Shown: positions 21,303 to 32,560 of the stretch, one piece after another | Position numbering within the stretch: position 1 is the stretch's first letter | Layout of the letters: every line of letters starts with the position of its first letter | Program-made: the position numbers and the translations under genes | Notes under the pieces: model-generated | What the model was told of the DNA's origin: nothing | Seen by the model: the letters and a program-made list of their open reading frames with translations, nothing else | The model's database searches: none | Origin: Schistocerca nitens | Taxonomy: Eukaryota; Arthropoda; Insecta; Orthoptera; Acrididae | DNA: 64,000 nt | Reading direction: 5' to 3' | Assembly: GCF_023898315.1 (NCBI RefSeq) | Contig: NC_064615.1 | Location: 733,567,450-733,631,449 of the forward strand

Positions 21303-24300
21303 GTTGTTGTTGTTGTGGTCTTCAGTCCTGAGACTGGTTTGATGCAGCTCTCCATGCTACTCTATCCTGTGCAAGCTTCTTCATCTCCCAGTACCTACTG
21401 CAACCTACATCCTTCTGAATCTGCTTAGTGTATTGATCTCTTGGTCTCCCTCTACGATTTTTACCCTCCACGCTGCCCTCCAATGCTAAATTTGTGATCC
21501 CTTGATGCCTCAAAACATGTCCTACCAACCGATCCCTTCTTCTAGTCAAGTTGTGCCACAAACTTCTCTTCTCTCCAATCCTATTCAATACCTCCTCATT
21601 AGTTACGTGATCTACCCACCTTATCTTCAGCATTCTTCTGTAGCACCACATTTCGAAAGCTTCTATTCTCTTCTTGTCCAAACTAGTTATCGTCCATGTC
21701 TCACTTCCATACATGGCTACACTCCATACAAATACTTTCAGAAACGACTTCCTGACACCTAAATCTATACTCGATGTTAACAAATTTCTCTTCTTGAGAA
21801 ACGCTTTCCTTGCCATTGCCAGTCTACATTTTATATCCTCTCTACTTCGACCATCATCGGTTATTTTACTCCCTAAATAGCAAAACTCTTTTACTACTTT
21901 AAGTGTCTCATTTCCTAGTCTAATTCCCTCAGCATCACCCGACTTAATTTGGCTACATTCCATTATCCTCGTTTTGCTTTTGTTGATGTTCATCTTATAT
22001 CCTCCTTTCAAGACACTGTCCATTCCGTTCAACTGCTCTTCCAAGTCCTTTGCTGTCTCTGACAGAATTACAATGTCATCGGCGAACCTCAAAGTTTTTA
22101 CTTCTTCTCCATGAATTTTAATACCTACTCCGAATTTTTCTTTTGTTTCCTTTACTGCTTGCTCAATATACAGATTGAATAACATCGGGGAGAGGCTACA
22201 ACCCTGTCTCACTCCTTTCCCAACCACTGCTTCCCTTTCATGCCCCTCGACTCTTATAACTGCCATCTGGTTTCTGTACAAATTGTAAATAGCCTTTCGC
22301 TCCCTGTATTTTACCCCTGCCACCTTCAGAATTTGAAAGAGAGTATTCCAGTCAACATTGTCAAAAGCTTTCTCTAAGTCTACAAATGCTAGAAATGTAG
22401 GTTTGCCTTTTCTTAATCTTTCTTCCAAGATAAGTCGTAAGGTCAGTATTGCCTCACGTGTTCCAACATTCCTACGGAATCCAAACTGATCTTCCCCGAG
22501 GTCAGCTTCTACCAGTTTTTCCATTCGTCTGTAAAGAATTCGTGTTAGTATTTTGCAACTGTGACTTATTAAACTGATAGTTCGGTAATTTTCACATCTG
22601 TCAACACCTGCTTTCTTTGGGATTGGAATTATTATATTCTTCTTGAAGTCTGAGGGTATTTCGCCTGTCTCATACATCGTGCTCACCAGATGGTAGAGTT
22701 TTGTCATGACTGGCTCTCCCGAAGCCATCAGTAGTTCTAGTGGAATGTTGTCTACTCCCGGGGCCTTGTTTCGACTCAGGTCTTTCAGTGCTCTGTCAAA
22801 CTCTTCACGCAGTATCTTATCTCCCATTTCGTCTTCATCTACATCCTCTTCCATTTCCATAATATTGTCCTCAAGTACATCTCCCTTGTATAAACCCTCT
22901 ATATACTCCTTCCACCTTTCTACCTCCCCTTCTTTGCTTAGAACTGGGTTTCCATCTGAGCTCTTAATATTCATACAAGTGGTTCTCTTCTCTCCAAAGG
23001 TCTCTCTAATTTTCCTGTAGGCAGTATCTATCTTACCCCTAGTGAGACAAGCCTCTACATCCTTACATTTGTCCTCTAGCCATCCCTGCTTAGCCATTTT
23101 GCACTTCCTGTCGATCTCATTTTTGAGACGTTTGTATTCCTTTTTGCCTGCTTCATTTACTGCATTTTTATATTTTCTCCTTTCATCAATTAAATTCAAT
23201 ATTTCTTCTGTTACCCAAGGATTTCTATTAGCCCTCGTCTTTTTACCTACTTGATCGTCTGCTGCCTTCACCACTTCATCCCTCAGAGCTACCCATTCTT
23301 CTTCTACTGTATTTCTTTCCCCCATTCCTGTCAATTGTTCCCTTATGCTCTCCCTGAAACTCTCTACAACCTCTGGTTCTTTCAGTTTATCCAGGTCCCA
23401 TCTCCTTAAATTCCCACCTTTTTGCAGTTTCTTCAGTTTCAATCTGCAGTTCATAACCAATAGATTGTGGTCAGAATCCACATCTGCCCCAGGAAATGTC
23501 ATACAATTTAAAACCTGGTTCCTAAATCTCTGTCTTACCATTATGTAATCTATCTGAAACCTGTCAGTATCTCCTGGCTTCTTCCATGTATACAGCCTCC
23601 TTTCATGATTCTTGAACCAAGTGTTAGCTATGATTAAGTTATGCTCTGTGCAAAATTCTACAAGGCGGCTTCCTCTTTCATTCCTTCCCCCCAATCCATA
23701 TTCACCTACTATGTTTCCTTCTCTCCCTTTTCCTACTGACGAATTCCAGTCACCCATGACTATTAAATTTTCGTCTCCCTTCACTACCTGAATAATTTCT
23801 TTTATCTCGTCATACATTTCATCTATTTCTTCATCATCTGCAGAGCTAGTTGGCATATAAACTTGTACTACTGTAGTAGGCATGGGCTTTGTGTCTATCT
23901 TGGTCACAATAATGCGTTCACTATGCTGTTTGTAGTAGCTAACCCGCACTCCTATTTTTTTATTCATTATTAAACCTACTCCTGCATTACCCCTATTTGA
24001 TTTTGTATTTATAACCCTGTAATCACCTGACCAAAAGTCTTGTTCCTCCTGCCACCGAACTTCACTAATTCCCACTATATCTAACTTTAACCTATCCATT
24101 TCCCTTTTTAAATTTTCTAACCTACCTGCCCGATTAAGTGATCTGACATTCCACGCTCCGATCCGTAGAACGCCAGTTTTCTTTCTCCTGATAACGACGT
24201 CCTCTTGAGTAGTCCCCGCCCGGAGATCCGAATGGGGGACTATTTTACCTCCGGAATATTTTACCCAAGAGGACGCCATCATCATTTAATCATACAGTAG

Positions 24301-24595
24301 AGCTGCATGTCCTCGGGAAAAATTACGGCTGTAGTTTCCCCTTGCTTTCAGCCGTTCGCAGTACCAGCACAGAAAGGCCGTTTTGGTTAATGTTACAAGG
24401 CCAGATCAGTCAATCATCCAGACTGTTGCCCCTGCAACTACTGAAAAGGCTGCTGCCCCTCTTCAGGAACCACATGTTTGTCTGGCCTCTCAACAGATAC
24501 CCCTCCGTTGTGGTTGCACCTACGGTACGGCCATCTGTATCGCTGAGGCACGCAAGCCTCCCCACCAACGGCAAGGTCCATGGTTCATGGGGGGG
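21303..24595 (-). mobile_element. Full-length RTE-clade non-LTR retrotransposon
   Basis: 3293 bp on the minus strand. Its 3' end at 21303 is the short (CAA)n tail typical of RTE elements (gttgttgttgttg on the plus strand) and its 5' end at 24595 starts CCCCCCATGAACCATGG. It is flanked by a perfect 11-bp target duplication, AATAGTACAGT, at 21292-21302 and 24596-24606. About 310 bases of 5' UTR precede one long intact reading frame. The perfect duplication and open frame point to a recent insertion. Confidence 0.95.
21322..24285 (-). CDS. RTE endonuclease-reverse transcriptase, 987 residues, intact
   Basis: A single protein that nicks target DNA and primes reverse transcription there. N-terminal APE-type endonuclease: GAWNVRSLNRAG, ISEVRWQE, VMGDWNSSVG, and SDHNLLVMN near residue 270. 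Reverse transcriptase: NKAPGVDNIPLELL, PIPKKAG, FVDLEKAFDNVDW, GVRQGCSLSPMLFNLYI and the catalytic FADDIVIL box (F at about residue 734, 22075-22086). The C-terminus (MWCYRRMLKIRWVDHVTNEE, then GHVLRH) is the usual one for arthropod RTE proteins. The length is normal for the clade; no stop or frameshift. The start at 24285 (MMMASSWVKYS) follows the 5' UTR. Host annotation pipelines often call such frames craniofacial development protein 2-like. Confidence 0.95.
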   Translation of the reverse strand: MMMASSWVKYSGGKIVPHSDLRAGTTQEDVVIRRKKTGVLRIGAWNVRSLNRAGRLENLKREMDRLKLDIVGISEVRWQEEQDFWSGDYRVINTKSNRGNAGVGLIMNKKIGVRVSYYKQHSERIIVTKIDTKPMPTTVVQVYMPTSSADDEEIDEMYDEIKEIIQVVKGDENLIVMGDWNSSVGKGREGNIVGEYGLGGRNERGSRLVEFCTEHNLIIANTWFKNHERRLYTWKKPGDTDRFQIDYIMVRQRFRNQVLNCMTFPGADVDSDHNLLVMNCRLKLKKLQKGGNLRRWDLDKLKEPEVVESFRESIREQLTGMGERNTVEEEWVALRDEVVKAADDQVGKKTRANRNPWVTEEILNLIDERRKYKNAVNEAGKKEYKRLKNEIDRKCKMAKQGWLEDKCKDVEACLTRGKIDTAYRKIRETFGEKRTTCMNIKSSDGNPVLSKEGEVERWKEYIEGLYKGDVLEDNIMEMEEDVDEDEMGDKILREEFDRALKDLSRNKAPGVDNIPLELLMASGEPVMTKLYHLVSTMYETGEIPSDFKKNIIIPIPKKAGVDRCENYRTISLISHSCKILTRILYRRMEKLVEADLGEDQFGFRRNVGTREAILTLRLILEERLRKGKPTFLAFVDLEKAFDNVDWNTLFQILKVAGVKYRERKAIYNLYRNQMAVIRVEGHEREAVVGKGVRQGCSLSPMLFNLYIEQAVKETKEKFGVGIKIHGEEVKTLRFADDIVILSETAKDLEEQLNGMDSVLKGGYKMNINKSKTRIMECSQIKSGDAEGIRLGNETLKVVKEFCYLGSKITDDGRSREDIKCRLAMARKAFLKKRNLLTSSIDLGVRKSFLKVFVWSVAMYGSETWTITSLDKKRIEAFEMWCYRRMLKIRWVDHVTNEEVLNRIGEKRSLWHNLTRRRDRLVGHVLRHQGITNLALEGSVEGKNRRGRPRDQYTKQIQKDVGCSRYWEMKKLAQDRVAWRAASNQSQD

Positions 24596-24623
24596 AATAG
24601 TACAGTATTAATTCCGAATAATG

Positions 24624-24823
24624 GGTAATTTGAAATTCCTATGGGACAAAACTGCTAAGGTCATCGGTCCCTAGGCTGACACACTATTTAATCTAACTTA
24701 AACTAACTTACGCTAAGGACAACACACAAACTCATGCCCGAGGGAGGACTCGAACCTCCGACGGGGGTAGCCGCGCGAACCGTGGCAAGGCGCCCAGACC
24801 ACACAGCTATCCCGCACGGCCCT
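24624..24823 (-). mobile_element. tRNA-derived SINE, third head type
   Basis: On the minus strand: head GCCGTGCGGGATAGCTGTGT, box B GGTTCGAGTCC, then CTCGGGCATGAGTTTGTGTG and a tail that is a diverged relative of the common tail (CCTTAGCGTAAGTTAG, GGGACCGATGACC). Flanking direct repeats GAATAATG lie at 24616-24623 and 24824-24831. It inserted only ten bases from the end of the RTE target duplication. Confidence 0.85.
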
Positions 24824-24831
24824 GAATAATG

Positions 24832-27800
24832 CGAAATAATCGGCAATTGAAGCATAAAATCTCCAAACAAGCTCAATGAGATGCGGAAGTGGTACGACAA
24901 AACGAAGGGGACTGGGTAAAGGAAAGGCTCAGATTATTAACTCAGAATTCACCAGACAAACAAAGTAGTACACGATTCCGTTGAGACCTGGAGCGGCAGG
25001 TAAAGGGTTCACAAGCATGACCCTAAAGTACCTGAATCATTAGTGATCCACCAATTACCCAGTACAGTTTTGAAATAAGGTGTCATTAATTTATTGATAC
25101 ACACCTACAAATTCCTAACCTATCTCGTCTCCCATTCATCTTTGCAAAGAGATCTTACGTAGTTCCCTTCCACCTCGATGTGGACTGCATACGCCATCTT
25201 CCCACTCACGTCTGAGTTTTAGATGTGCTATGTGAGCCCCATCTCAAAACTGCATTTTTCGAATGTGCCTCTCTCCACTGCCCCGATACTTCTTCCTCTA
25301 AATGATAAGAGCTAAACTAAATTGGAGCCTTTCTCAATCACGTCGCTATTTCGTCGTACAAAAGCCCAAAGCGAAGTCTAGAAGCCAACGCCTAGGTGTC
25401 TGAAATATCCTCTCCGCTCCCAGTTCTTCACGTAAGCCCGGCCAAAACAGACTCGCCTTCCAGTCACAAAGTTTCTTAGGTCTTCTCCAGGTAGTAAACC
25501 TCGAGACCAGAGTAGCCATTGCTGCTCCGGTAAGCTGGCCAATGTCTCGTTTTTTCAAGTAAGCGATGAATTAACAGTTTAGCAGTAGTCTTCCAATCCT
25601 GAGAAAAGTTTCTGCGCTAGTCAGAGCGAGCAGCAGTTGGGCCGTATTTTCTTTGCAGACGGCGTCTGATCCCTTACTCAAGCTCCTCGTCTTAGTACTG
25701 TTCAATTATATTTCTTCCCACTATTTTCTGCAGTGCTACGGCCAACAAAATCCATGGCCTGGCGATGGAGTGACGGCAAACCGGGTCTTTACATAGCACC
25801 CTACATTCCATTCCAAAACACGAATTTTGTTCTTTCACGAGCCAAATAAAGCCCTTTGTACCTTCTCGGGCACCCTAACGCCATCCTGTAATAACATCCG
25901 GTCTGCGGCCAGCATGCATTGTGTGATACTTTTTTAGCTGAAAGAGACAGCACACAAACAAAATACACAATTCTTACACTATCCCAGTTCTCTCTTTAGT
26001 GCCCCCTGCCAAGGGCTCTTCGGTGAGGTCCGTCCACCTGTTGTCTCTGCAGTTTCTCCAAACAGCCAGCGTCCTTTCCCACCTCAACAACGGGCACATA
26101 ATAGCATTGTTCCGGTGACCGCCTGCCTAGGGGGCAAATCACTGCAGGCAACACCGACTCAAAGGACGGCCTCGGCGCTTGTTCGTGACGCCACGTCAGC
26201 TAGGCACGGGAGCGCCAGGTCTGTTGCAGGCATACTCATAATGGTGGCGTCTCCCTCTCTGACGCAGGAAAATGTGAAACTATTGGCGGTAGTTGACCAA
26301 CACACATTGTTCTGAGAGATTTCTGCAATCAATTAATTGTGCAGTTCATTACACTTCTTAACAAATAGAGTACTCCTGAACTTAAATTTCCTCCTGTTTT
26401 AAGGAATGACATACAAAAACAACTTCATGGTCCAGCAGGAACAGTATTCGTGCTTCTTTACCTTATTTGTAAATCTGAGGAAGTTACGTCTGTATTGGGT
26501 TGTTTTTACAAGAAACTTTGAACATAACGGTGCTCTTCTTTAGGTATCTTGGTTGACTATGGGGTGAGGAGCTCTGAATGTTAATGAGATATGTTGCGAT
26601 TGTATATGTGGGGGGAGGGGGTGGGGGACAGAAGAAGAGGCAAAAGAGAGATACTTGTTTTATCAAATAAATTGTTTTTAATGTTTTTCAGTTGCAAGCG
26701 GGGAGTATCTTTTCTAATGTGCATGTTTGAAAAAAGTTTAAGCTCAGCAGTATTTTCGATGTATGAAGCTATTTTGTTTCCTGTTTAGAATTCCTTTCGT
26801 TGAAAACGACTGTAATCTAATGACTGGCAACAGTTGGACATTTACACATGTAAATTAGTTCACATTTCCAGTGACGATGTCAAAAGAAAATAAATAAAAG
26901 AAACGAGTTCATTGTAAGGGGGTTTGAGTCGGTGTTGCTACAGGGCGCTGCTCTGCACTGCGCGTGTGTGTCTTTAGATCACAGGTTAAGTAGTTTCTTG
27001 GGGGCACCTCCTTGGCCCTCGCTAACAAGTATTTCCTAGCTGTATGGCTCTCCAAGCCTCGGCCAAATTCTCCAGCCCAGTACTATATGCACAATAAATA
27101 CGCCGAGTAAACCATATTTACTTTACAGAGGGATGAACTGACCTCTCTTATGATATGTCTCACTCATTTTGATATCAACGTTTGAATTAAATGAGAAAAA
27201 AGTCCTAACTGTCACATGACTGATGAATAAGTTAATCATAACCACAGTGTATCGACGGTCTGGTCTCTGGCTGATGCGTTTCAATACAACTGGTTGTAAT
27301 TATTATTCAAAGGCCACTTGACCAGGACATGTTGGACATCTTGTAGGACAAATAGAAGAATCTTGAAAAGTAAGTCAAGACTGAGATTAGTTGCTTTAAT
27401 CATTGAGATGAATGACAACGAGATTAACAGATAGAAAAATTCTGTATAGTTAAAATTAGATCAGAGTGATGCTGATAGTGGGAGGTACCAAAAAAGTGTG
27501 GAAGAATTGATACGCTCCCGATGAATAAGACGTCGATTGTTGTTAACAGAAGCAACAGGCTAACTCTAATTTCGATGTGATCATGGCCTCAGAGATAAAT
27601 GCTAATCGAATTTAGCTACTTCAGAAGTAGTTTCTAATCAGGATGCGGCTACTCAACAATGTTCAACACGGTATAAAAGGTTGTGCAGTGACTAACGCCA
27701 AGGTGTTTTACAATATTTGAGTGATATATTCCGTTTATACATAATATGAAGCAAACACTACTTTCGTCGCCCATTTCTAATTACGGCTAATCTAATCACA

Positions 27801-28203
27801 AGCCAATATTTTGTAATATTGGGTCAAACACTGTAACAATGGTGAACACAAACAACCCTCAAAACAATTCAGTGGTTCGATGGTGCGGCTGACGCGAAAG
27901 CAAATATACGGCAAACACTAGAACCAAAACCATTATAAACACTTGTCAGAAACACCGTATGTCACTAATCAATAATGTTTTGCCAAAGGCGAATCCGCAG
28001 CAGTGCGGACTCACTCAGCTCGTGTGACACAATGCATAGCTCAATCCTCCATCCAAACTCGATGGACTACAAACTCAAGCTCTCCCCAGACTCGACGTAG
28101 CGGTAGCGTCCGACAGTCGATTTTGCCTACCATCGACCTGTGTGGGGTAAAACTGTATTTTCGTTGGGTAAGGGATCGCGCACATCACAGAGACAATATG
28201 GAG
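24832..28203. other. Intergenic, no gene recognised
   Basis: No exon, transposase or SINE recognised over 3.4 kb. Two G+C-richer patches (about 25340-25560 and 25990-26280) look unlike the AT-rich surroundings but have no readable protein. A perfect 16-bp inverted pair, GCAACACCGACTCAAA, is at 26148-26163 and 26923-26938. Confidence 0.5.
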
Positions 28204-28213
28204 CTAGTGCACA

Positions 28214-28432
28214 AAAAAAATGGTTCAAATGGCTCTGTGCACTATGGGACTTAACATCTGTGGTCATCAGTCCCCTAGAACTTAGAACTACTTAAACCTA
28301 ACTAACCTAAGGACAGCACACAACACCCAGCCATCACGAGGCAGAGAAAATCCCTGACCCCGCCGGGAATCGAACCCGGGAACCCGGGCGTGGGAAGCGA
28401 GAACGCTACCGCACGACCACGAGATGCGGGCA
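28214..28432 (-). mobile_element. tRNA-derived SINE, Gly-like head (full length)
   Basis: On the minus strand: a head resembling tRNA-Gly(CCC) (GCATCTCGTGGTCGTGCGG, anticodon region TTCCCAC, box B GGTTCGATTCCCGG), then the CTCTGCCTCGTGATGGCTGG linker and the common tail. An 11-bp target duplication, CTAGTGCACAA, is at about 28204-28214 and 28433-28443. This is the best copy of the Gly-headed family here. Confidence 0.9.
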
Positions 28433-28720
28433 CTAGTGCACAAGATCTGCGTATATGGGCAGCTTTCGTAACAGAAGATAACGTTACAACAAGACGCCAC
28501 AAATATAATCAAAATGAGCAGTACAAGTTGTGTGGTGAAGGAAGTAAGTAACGAAACGTGCAGGATATAGATTGTGAAGGCAATTGTAATACTTACATCC
28601 GCAGAAGCAGCAAGCGAACGCTATACAGCATCATACGGATGTCGCAGGTATTGCTGTCCATTCGACGACTCGGAGCAGAACGCCACGATATAAGTTCATC
28701 GTCTTCCACTTGCTGAACTC

Positions 28721-28740
28721 AAAAAAAAAAAAAAAAAAAA
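28721..28740 (+). repeat. A20 homopolymer
   Basis: Twenty adenines between 28721 and 28740. The sequence before it (28500-28720) shows no recognisable retroposed gene, so it is not clearly a retroposon tail. Confidence 0.9.
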
Positions 28741-28997
28741 TCTGCACGGAGGGGATGCTGTTGCCAACGTGACGTGTGAGAATTGTTGCTAAATTTATGA
28801 AATTCCGGGGAAAACACGCGCAACATTCTTGCTTTTCCGTAAGAGGTGCACATTGTTTAGCACGAAGTTGGCACTCGGCCAGAGCAGGGTCTTCACCATT
28901 GGTCAGCCTTCCGCTCCACGTCCTCTGTCCAGAATGACGCACTACTACTGGTTGAACCTGTAACAGTCATGCCGATATCACCTGTACCTATCTAAAG

Positions 28998-30359
28998 TAC
29001 ACTACTGGCCATTAAAATTGCTACACCAAGAAGAAATGCAGATGATAAACGGGTATTCATTGGACAAATATATTACACTAGAACTGACATGTGACTACAT
29101 TTTCACGCAATTTGGCTGCACAGATCCTGAAAAAATCAGTACCCATAACAACCACCTTTGGCCGTAATAACGGCCTAGATACGCCTGGGCATTGGAACAA
29201 ACAGAGGTTGGATGACGTGCACAGTTACAGCTGCCCATGCAGCTTCAACACGATACCATAGTTCATCAAGAGTAGCGACTGGCGTATTGTGACGAGCCAG
29301 TTGCTCGGCCACCATTGACCAGACGTTTTCAATTGGTGAGAGATCAGGAGAATGTGCTGGCGAGAGCAGCAGTCGAACATTTTTTGTATCCAGAAAGGCC
29401 CGTACAGGAACTGCAATATGCGGTTGTGCATTATCCTGCTGAAATGCAGGGTTTCGCGGGGATCGTAACACATCTGAAATGTAACGTTCACTGTTCAAAG
29501 TGCCGTCAATGCGAACAAGAGGTGACCGAGACGTGTAACCAATGCCACACCATACCATCACGCCGGGTGATACGCCAGTATGGCGATGACGAATACACGC
29601 TTCAAATCTGCGTTCACCGCCATGACGCTGTAAACAGAACCTGGATTCATCCGAAAAAATGACGTTTTGCCATTCGTGCACCCAGGTTCGTCGTTGAGTA
29701 CACCATCGCAGGCGCTCCTGGCTGTGATGCAGCGTCAAGGGTAACCGCAGCCATGGTCTCCAAGCTGATAGTCCATGCTGCTGCAAACGTCGTCGAACTG
29801 TTCGTGCAGATTGTTGTTGTCTTGCAAATGTCCCCATCTGTTGACTCAGGGATCGAGACGTGGCTCCACGATCCGTTACAGCCATGTGGATAAGATGCCT
29901 GTCATCTCGACTGCTAGTGATACTAGGCCGTTGGGATCCAGCACGGTGTTCCGTATTACCCTCCTGAAACCACCGATTCCATATTCTGCTAACAGTGGTT
30001 GGATCTCGACCAACGCGAGCAGCATTGTCGCGATACGATAAACCGCAATCGCGATAGACTACAATCCGACATTTATCAAAGTCGGAAACGTGGTGGTACG
30101 ATATTTCTCCTCCTTACGTGACGCATCACAACAACGTTTCAACAGGCAACGCCGGGCAACTTCTGTTTGTGTATGAGAAATCGGTTTGAAACTTTCCTCA
30201 TGTCAGCACGTTGTAGGTGTCGCCACCGGTGGCAACCTTGCGTGAATGCTCTGAAAAGCTAATCATTTGCATATCACAGCATTTTCTTCCTGTCGGTTAA
30301 ATTTCGCGTCTGTAGCACGTCATCTTCGTGGTGTAGCAATTTTAATGGCCAGTAATGTA
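28998..30359 (-). mobile_element. Tc1-like DNA transposon (family 3, copy A), nearly complete
   Basis: The ends are CACTACTGGCCATTAAAATT on the left and its near-perfect complement on the right (aattttaatggccagtaatg), with TA outside both. The transposase is on the minus strand with one frameshift near the N-terminus and one early stop near the C-terminus. A second copy in the opposite orientation lies at 59631-61039. Confidence 0.93.
29175..30127 (-). pseudogene. Tc1-like transposase (family 3, copy A), two lesions
   Basis: DD34E transposase for TA-targeted cut-and-paste. From about 30127 the start MRHVRRRN is followed by a one-base insertion (about 30085-30105) compared with copy B. The frame then stays open through the helix-turn-helix region (GLSYRDNAARVGRDPTTVSR) and the catalytic domain: VIFSDESRFCL (first Asp), FQQDNAQPH (second Asp) and SPDLSPIENVW (Glu), with 34 residues between the last two. 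It ends early at TAG after MPRRI where copy B continues about ten residues. All three catalytic residues are kept, so it died recently. Confidence 0.88.
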
Positions 30360-30539
30360 ACTTATACATCTACTTACGCTTAATATGACATCCGTTTCAC
30401 CCTGTCCTTTGGTACAATTCATATGTAAATTTTTATTTGTATTTCTTATGAATTTATATCACTGTTTTAATGTACGTACGTGTACTGACATGTTAAAACA
30501 ATATCCCTAGAACTGGTTCGCGCACAGGGACCGCAAGTA

Positions 30540-31539
30540 TATACTGAATCGCCAAATAAACTGGTATAGGCATGCGTATTCAGATGCAGGGATATGTAAA
30601 CTGGTAGAATATGACGCTGCGGTCGGGAACGCCTATGTAGGTAGGTTATCAAGACTGAAGTGAGTTTGAATATGGTGTTATAGTCGGCGCACCAGCGATG
30701 GAAACAGCGTCTCCGAGACAAAGTGGAGATTTTCCCGTACGACCACTTCGCGAGTGTACAGTGAATATCAGGAATCCTTTAAAACATCAAATCTCCGACA
30801 TCGCTGCGGCCGGAAAAAGACCCCGCAAGAACGGGGCCAACGACGATTCAAGAGACGCGTTCAATGTAACAGAAGTGCAACCCTTCGGGAAATTGGTGCT
30901 GATTTCCATGCTGGGCCATCAACAAGTGTCAGCGTGCGAATAATTAATCGAAACATCATCGATACGGGCTTTCGGAGGCGACGGCCGCTCGTATACCCTT
31001 GCCCTGTTGATGACTGAAAACATATCTCCTGGACGAGTTCGTTTCAAATTGTATCGAGCGGATGGACGAGTACGGGTATGGAGATAACCTAATAAATACG
31101 CGGATCCTGCATGCCAGCAGGAAACTGTTCAAGCTGTCTGATCACCTGCATCCATTCATGTCCATTGTGCATTTCGACGGACTTGGGCAATTCCAGCAGT
31201 ACAATGTGACACCCCACACGTCCAGCATTGCTACAGAGTGTCTCCAGGAACACGCTTCTGAGTTTAAATACTTCCACTGGCCACCAGATTCCCCAGACTT
31301 GAACATTATTGAGTATATCTGGGATGCCCTGCAACGTGTAGTTCAGAAGAGATCTCCACCCCCACGCACTCTTAGGGATTTATGGACAACCTTGAAGGAT
31401 TCGTGGTGTCAGTTCCCCCCAGCACTACTTCCGACATTAGTCGAGTCCATGCCACGTCGTGTTGCGATGTTTTTGCGTACTCGCGGGGGCCCTACACGAT
31501 ATTAGGCAGGTGTACCCGTTTCTTTGGCTCTTCAGTGTT
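30540..31539 (+). mobile_element. Tc1-like DNA transposon, decayed (family 1, copy 2)
   Basis: Its ends resemble those of the copy at 1703-2913 (left TATACTGAATCGCCAAATAA, right about 31515-31539). It is shorter (1.0 kb) because part of the catalytic region, including the first Asp block, is deleted (junction about 31080-31130). Readable transposase pieces are at 30754-31017 and 31062-31505. Confidence 0.85.
31062..31505 (+). pseudogene. Tc1-like transposase C-terminal part (family 1, copy 2)
   Basis: 147-codon frame with FQQYNVTPH (second catalytic Asp replaced by Tyr, as in copy 1), PPDSPDLNIIEYIWDALQ with the catalytic Glu, and the terminal SMPRRVAMFLRTRGGPTRY. Both copies share the Asp to Tyr change, so they probably descend from an already inactive copy that was mobilised by a related transposase. 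Confidence 0.85.
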
Positions 31540-31729
31540 TATTAATGTAAAACCTGGAGGGAAGTCCCTCCGCAACAAAACCCGCTTGGTGGGGGCAGAA
31601 AATGTAGAATTGGTGGTACAAGAGCAAGGAGTCTATGTGTGGCACAGAGAGTCACAAACAGTCTGTGGCTAGCATCCAAAATATTCACATTGACTGTGCT
31701 GAATGAGACAAAGATAGCTGCTAAATTCA

Positions 31730-32560
31730 ACAATAATGGCTCGGATGTGGACGATTGCTGACTGATTATTCATGGTATTAATTGACTGGCTCTGAGTCAC
31801 AAAAATCCAGCACAAAGAATTTAACATTCAGAGCCTTCTACGCATCAGACCGAGAGAGATGGCGCAGTGGTTAACACACTGGACTTACATTCCGGAAGAC
31901 GACGGTTCAAACCTGCTTCCAGCCACCCAGATTTAGGTTTTCCGTAATTTTCCCAAATCGCTCCAAGCGAATGCCGAGATGGTTCCTTTCATAGTGCACG
32001 GTCGATTTCCTTCCCCATCCGTGACACAATCCGAGCTTGTGCTCCGTCTCTAATGACCTCGATGTCGTTGGGTCGGTAAACCCAACCATCCTTCCTTCCT
32101 TCTTTCTGTAAATCAAGATCCATGAGCACATTTCCCGCCCTTATCTCATCAGCAGTAGGTGGCCACAACCATCACCATCACAAGCCATAAGTTGAGTAAC
32201 GTGATCTGATATGGAACAGTTAATTGCTTCATGGGCCATTAATAAGCGCTTGTAGTTCAATTTTATGTGGAAAACCTTAATTACTACTTAGTCGTTTTAC
32301 ATTTACAGGACCCTTTTCTTAGAGATGCCGTATCTTAATTTATTGAACTGTAAAAATAAATTCTCCTGTAACAACTATTAGTAACTTTTCTGGAGAAGTA
32401 GATTATTTAAGTTTTCAGTTAGTCTTGTTTAGTTGTTTCTGAGATCCTCTCCGTCACATTCAGAGCAGGATACTTAAAGTTTTAACAATGTGTAGGTACA
32501 AAGAAATGAACGGTTTTCTTCACTTAGAAATCTTTCTTTCCAGAGAGTATATTAATTACT
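31730..32560 (+). repeat. Unclassified dispersed repeat, copy 1
   Basis: Matches 48755-49270 at moderate identity over most of its length. Shared landmarks are CAGAGCCTT, GAACAGTTAATTGCTTC against GAAACAGTTAATTGCTTC, CTGTAAAAATAAATTCT against CTGCAAAAATAAATTCT, and TTCAGAGCAGGATACTTAA. A SINE (31855-32110) interrupts it in this copy only. No protein, terminal repeat or tRNA head is visible. Confidence 0.75.
31855..32110 (+). mobile_element. tRNA-derived SINE, fourth head type
   Basis: Head with box A region ATGGCGCAGTGGTTAACAC and box B GACGGTTCAAACC; body TTTAGGTTTTCCGTAATTTT, GCCGAGATGGTTCCTTTC and GACCTCGATGTCGTTGGG, ending CCATCCTTCCTTCC. This type of SINE is widespread in orthopteroid insects. 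It interrupts the unclassified repeat at 31730-32560. Confidence 0.82.

Noticed and set aside
22706-23548. Ser/Leu-rich frames on the plus strand over the RTE
   Set aside because: Antisense shadows of the 987-codon RTE frame.
27665-27760. TATAAAAGG followed by a short ATG frame as promoter and first exon of gene B
   Set aside because: The frame MKQTLLSSPISNYG stops without a donor, and a single TATA-like string in AT-rich DNA is weak evidence.
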